Under the pieces are notes generated by a model, which was given only the letters and a program-made list of their open reading frames with translations, made no database searches and had not been told where the DNA came from. Shown piece after piece: positions 8,247-9,672 of a stretch of 9,672 nucleotides of DNA. Made by a program: the position numbers and the translations under genes. The DNA is from CAYJLW01 sp964370965 (lineage in GTDB: Bacteria > Actinomycetota > Acidimicrobiia > UBA2766). The DNA is taken from positions 1 through 9,672 of the forward strand of contig CAYJLW010000116.1 in NCBI GenBank assembly GCA_964370965.1. The letters run 5' to 3'. How positions within the stretch are numbered: position 1 is the first letter of the stretch; the number at the start of each line of letters is the position of its first letter.

Positions 8247-8304
8247 GGATGCGGGACCCCGGGCCCCGGCCACCGCTTCCGACGTCGATGCGGGCGTCGC
8301 CACC

Positions 8305-8326
8305 GAAAGGTCGGTGAAAGGTCGGT
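8305..8326 (+). repeat. Perfect 11-bp tandem duplication
   Basis: GAAAGGTCGGT occurs twice head to tail (8305-8315 and 8316-8326). The first unit, with three preceding bases, also forms ACCGA-AAGG-TCGGT, a 5-bp-arm dyad. An 11-bp period is about one helical turn, and the pair lies 75 bp before the secreted protein's ATG, so an operator or activator site is possible. No regulator is encoded in view. Confidence 0.6.
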
Positions 8327-8345
8327 CCCACAACATGGCAGCGGG

Positions 8346-8378
8346 GTCCCTGGGGGGGACGCAAGCGGGGAAGCCCGC
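8346..8378 (+). promoter_or_regulatory. Two successive hairpins in the leader of the beta-helix gene
   Basis: GTCCC (8346-8350) pairs with GGGAC (8356-8360), and after GCAA a second stem pairs GCGGG (8365-8369) with CCCGC (8374-8378) around the loop GAAG. They end 8 nt before the GAGGAG ribosome site (8387-8392) of the gene at 8401. The arrangement suggests a structured 5' untranslated region; I do not recognise a riboswitch class. Confidence 0.35.
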
Positions 8379-8400
8379 CCGTGCATGAGGAGATGGGTCA

Positions 8401-9612
8401 ATGACGAGACGCAGGATCCTGGCCACCGCCATCGCGGCCACGGCAATGGCGACGACGGGCGTCGCTGCCGTGCCCGCCGCCCGTGCGAACGCCCCGATCG
8501 TGGTTACGACGACCGCCGACGTGGTCAACGCCGGCGACGGCCTCACGTCACTGCGTGAGGCGATCACGAGAGCGAACGCAGCCGTCGGCTTCGACACGAT
8601 CCAACTCGCCGTGGGCGCGCAGTACCGGATCACTGCCTGCGGAAACGGGGACGAGAACGCTAACGCAGCCGGAGACCTCGACTCCACGGACGTCGCCGGC
8701 ATCGAGATCGCCGGACGCGGCTCGGTGATCGCGAACACCTGTGCTCGCCAGCGGGTGCTCGAGACGACAGGCCTGACCCTCATGACGTGGACGACGGTCC
8801 GCTCCGGCCACGCCGTCGGCGACGGGGGTGGCGTTCTCGCCCACGACCTCACCCTGCAGTCCTCCACGGTCGAGAGCAGCGACGCCACCGGGAGCGGAGG
8901 TGGAATCCGGGCACGTGGCGAACTCCGGCTCCTCTCGGGGTCGATGCTCCGCAACAACCGCGCCGCCGGCTGGGGCGGCGGCGCCGCCGTCAGCGATCTC
9001 ACACAGATGGTCCAGTCACGAGTCGAGGGCAACACGGCCGCAGTCGCCGGCGGGATCGCCGGCGTCGGCAGCGTCGTCCTTCTCACCGCGTCCGTGACGT
9101 CCAATCGGGCGACGGCGGACATCGGCGGCATCCTCAGCACCTCGAATGTGATCCTGACGACGTCGACGGTCGCTGCGAACTCGGGCGCATGGGTCGGGGG
9201 TATCTCCAGCATCGGTGCCACACGCCTGAACCTCGCCACCGTCGTTGACAACCCGATCACGCAGGCGGGGACGGCGAACGTCAAGGCGGACAGCGGCCTC
9301 GAGTCCTTCGGGAGCATCGTGGCCCTCCCGAGTGGTCCCGCCGGCGCAGTGTCGTGCGACGCCGCACCCGCGACCACCCACGGCTACAACTTCGACGGCG
9401 ACGGCTCCTGTGCGCTGCGCGCCCCGACCGACCGCCGGCGGGGTGGCGACCCCCGCCTCTTGGTCCTCGTCGGCGGCTACCGCGTCCCGCTCGCCGGCAG
9501 CCCGGTGCTCGATCGCATCCCCGTCGGCAACGCCGACTGCGGCGGCATCGACCAGCGCGGCCTGCAACGGCCCCGCGGCGACGGCTGCGACATCGGCGCT
9601 ATCGAGCGCTGA
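8401..9612 (+). CDS. Secreted CSLREA / choice-of-anchor-Q beta-helix protein
   Basis: A 403-residue exported protein. The N-terminus (MTRRRILATAIAATAM...AARA) is a clear Sec-type signal peptide, probably cleaved near residue 29. TSLREAITRANA at residues 49-60 is the CSLREA-type motif with T in place of the first C. From about residue 142, five or more repeats of 24-26 residues each open with GGGI/V and carry an S-x-V...NN pattern, as expected for coils of a right-handed beta helix. The C-terminus, DCGGIDQRG...RPRGDGCDIGAIER, is the choice-of-anchor Q ending. Six cysteines in the mature part could form disulfides. No transmembrane anchor or sortase motif is seen. Such proteins are surface or released proteins of mostly unknown role; no catalytic site is visible. 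ATG 8401 has GAGGAG 8 nt upstream. Hairpin elements flank it, 154 bp before the start and 8 bp after the stop. Confidence 0.9.
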   Translation: MTRRRILATAIAATAMATTGVAAVPAARANAPIVVTTTADVVNAGDGLTSLREAITRANAAVGFDTIQLAVGAQYRITACGNGDENANAAGDLDSTDVAGIEIAGRGSVIANTCARQRVLETTGLTLMTWTTVRSGHAVGDGGGVLAHDLTLQSSTVESSDATGSGGGIRARGELRLLSGSMLRNNRAAGWGGGAAVSDLTQMVQSRVEGNTAAVAGGIAGVGSVVLLTASVTSNRATADIGGILSTSNVILTTSTVAANSGAWVGGISSIGATRLNLATVVDNPITQAGTANVKADSGLESFGSIVALPSGPAGAVSCDAAPATTHGYNFDGDGSCALRAPTDRRRGGDPRLLVLVGGYRVPLAGSPVLDRIPVGNADCGGIDQRGLQRPRGDGCDIGAIER

Positions 9613-9620
9613 ACCTGCCG

Positions 9621-9666
9621 AACTGGGCGCGCCAGCCTTCACATGTGACGCGTGGCGCGCCCGGTT
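9621..9666 (+). repeat. 46-bp hairpin element, copy 2
   Basis: The second copy begins 9 nt after the TGA of the beta-helix gene. Left arm AACTGGGCGCGCC (9621-9633), right arm GGCGCGCCCGGTT (9654-9666), loop of 20 nt. It differs from copy 1 at two loop positions and at one stem position, 9663 (A to G), which opposes T 9624. In a plus-strand RNA this becomes a U-G wobble, so the stem is kept. CCG precedes both copies, giving 46 of 49 identical bases. Confidence 0.9.
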
Positions 9667-9672
9667 CCGGCC

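Noticed and set aside
8201..8253. Hairpin copies as integron attC sites
   Set aside because: Copy 1 ends in GTTGGAT, which fits GTTRRRY, but copy 2 ends in GTTCCGG and neither left end fits RYYYAAC. The stem is perfect without the extrahelical bases of attC, and no integrase is present.
8346..8400. A c-di-GMP-I riboswitch
   Set aside because: Only GGGACGCAAG is reminiscent. The GGCAAACC segment, the tetraloop-receptor hairpin and the closing helix are missing.
5357..8446. A 1,029-codon open frame on the minus strand
   Set aside because: It lies antisense to the glycosyltransferase and exonuclease III genes and its translation is low-complexity and charged, typical of shadow frames in GC-rich DNA.
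7953..9377. A 474-codon open frame on the minus strand
   Set aside because: It is antisense to the beta-helix gene, which has a signal peptide and recognisable end motifs; the antisense frame has none.

Overview
This is a very GC-rich, densely coded window, apparently from an actinobacterium. An Acidimicrobiia-like lineage is my guess; there is no rRNA or other lineage marker. It looks like the end of a contig: the first 49 bases are pure C, the reverse complement of a poly-G tail, which is a known short-read artefact. No tRNA, rRNA, CRISPR array, transposase or integrase was seen.

Layout, left to right. (1) A radical SAM protein on the minus strand (start 939) runs off the left edge. (2) Divergent from it, with a 27-bp gap, is a cytosolic GH5 glucosidase (967-2802) resembling the glucocerebrosidase/steryl-glucosidase group. 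(3) A small NTF2/SnoaL-like protein (3136-2786, minus) converges on the glucosidase and overlaps its 3' end by 17 bp. (4) A 444-bp stretch (3137-3580) holds a strong palindrome cluster and a doubtful small zinc-ribbon ORF. (5) An amidase-signature hydrolase (4945-3581, minus). (6) A divergent 195-bp intergenic region with a very strong G-quadruplex motif on the minus strand. (7) A polytopic GT-C/GT39-like membrane glycosyltransferase (5141-7312, plus). (8) An exonuclease III (7364-8131, plus). (9) A 269-bp intergenic region with a hairpin element, an 11-bp tandem repeat and a structured leader. (10) A secreted CSLREA/choice-of-anchor-Q beta-helix protein (8401-9612, plus). (11) A second copy of the hairpin element, directly after the last gene.

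The genes do not form an evident single pathway. The glucosidase, amidase and glycosyltransferase suggest lipid/glycoconjugate and envelope metabolism, and exonuclease III is housekeeping DNA repair. The least explained signal is the 46-bp hairpin element, present twice in direct orientation (43 of 46 positions identical, loop conserved as well as stem). The two copies bracket the secreted beta-helix gene. Next in interest are the G-quadruplex motif in the amidase/glycosyltransferase intergenic region and the tandem repeat plus hairpins in front of the beta-helix gene.
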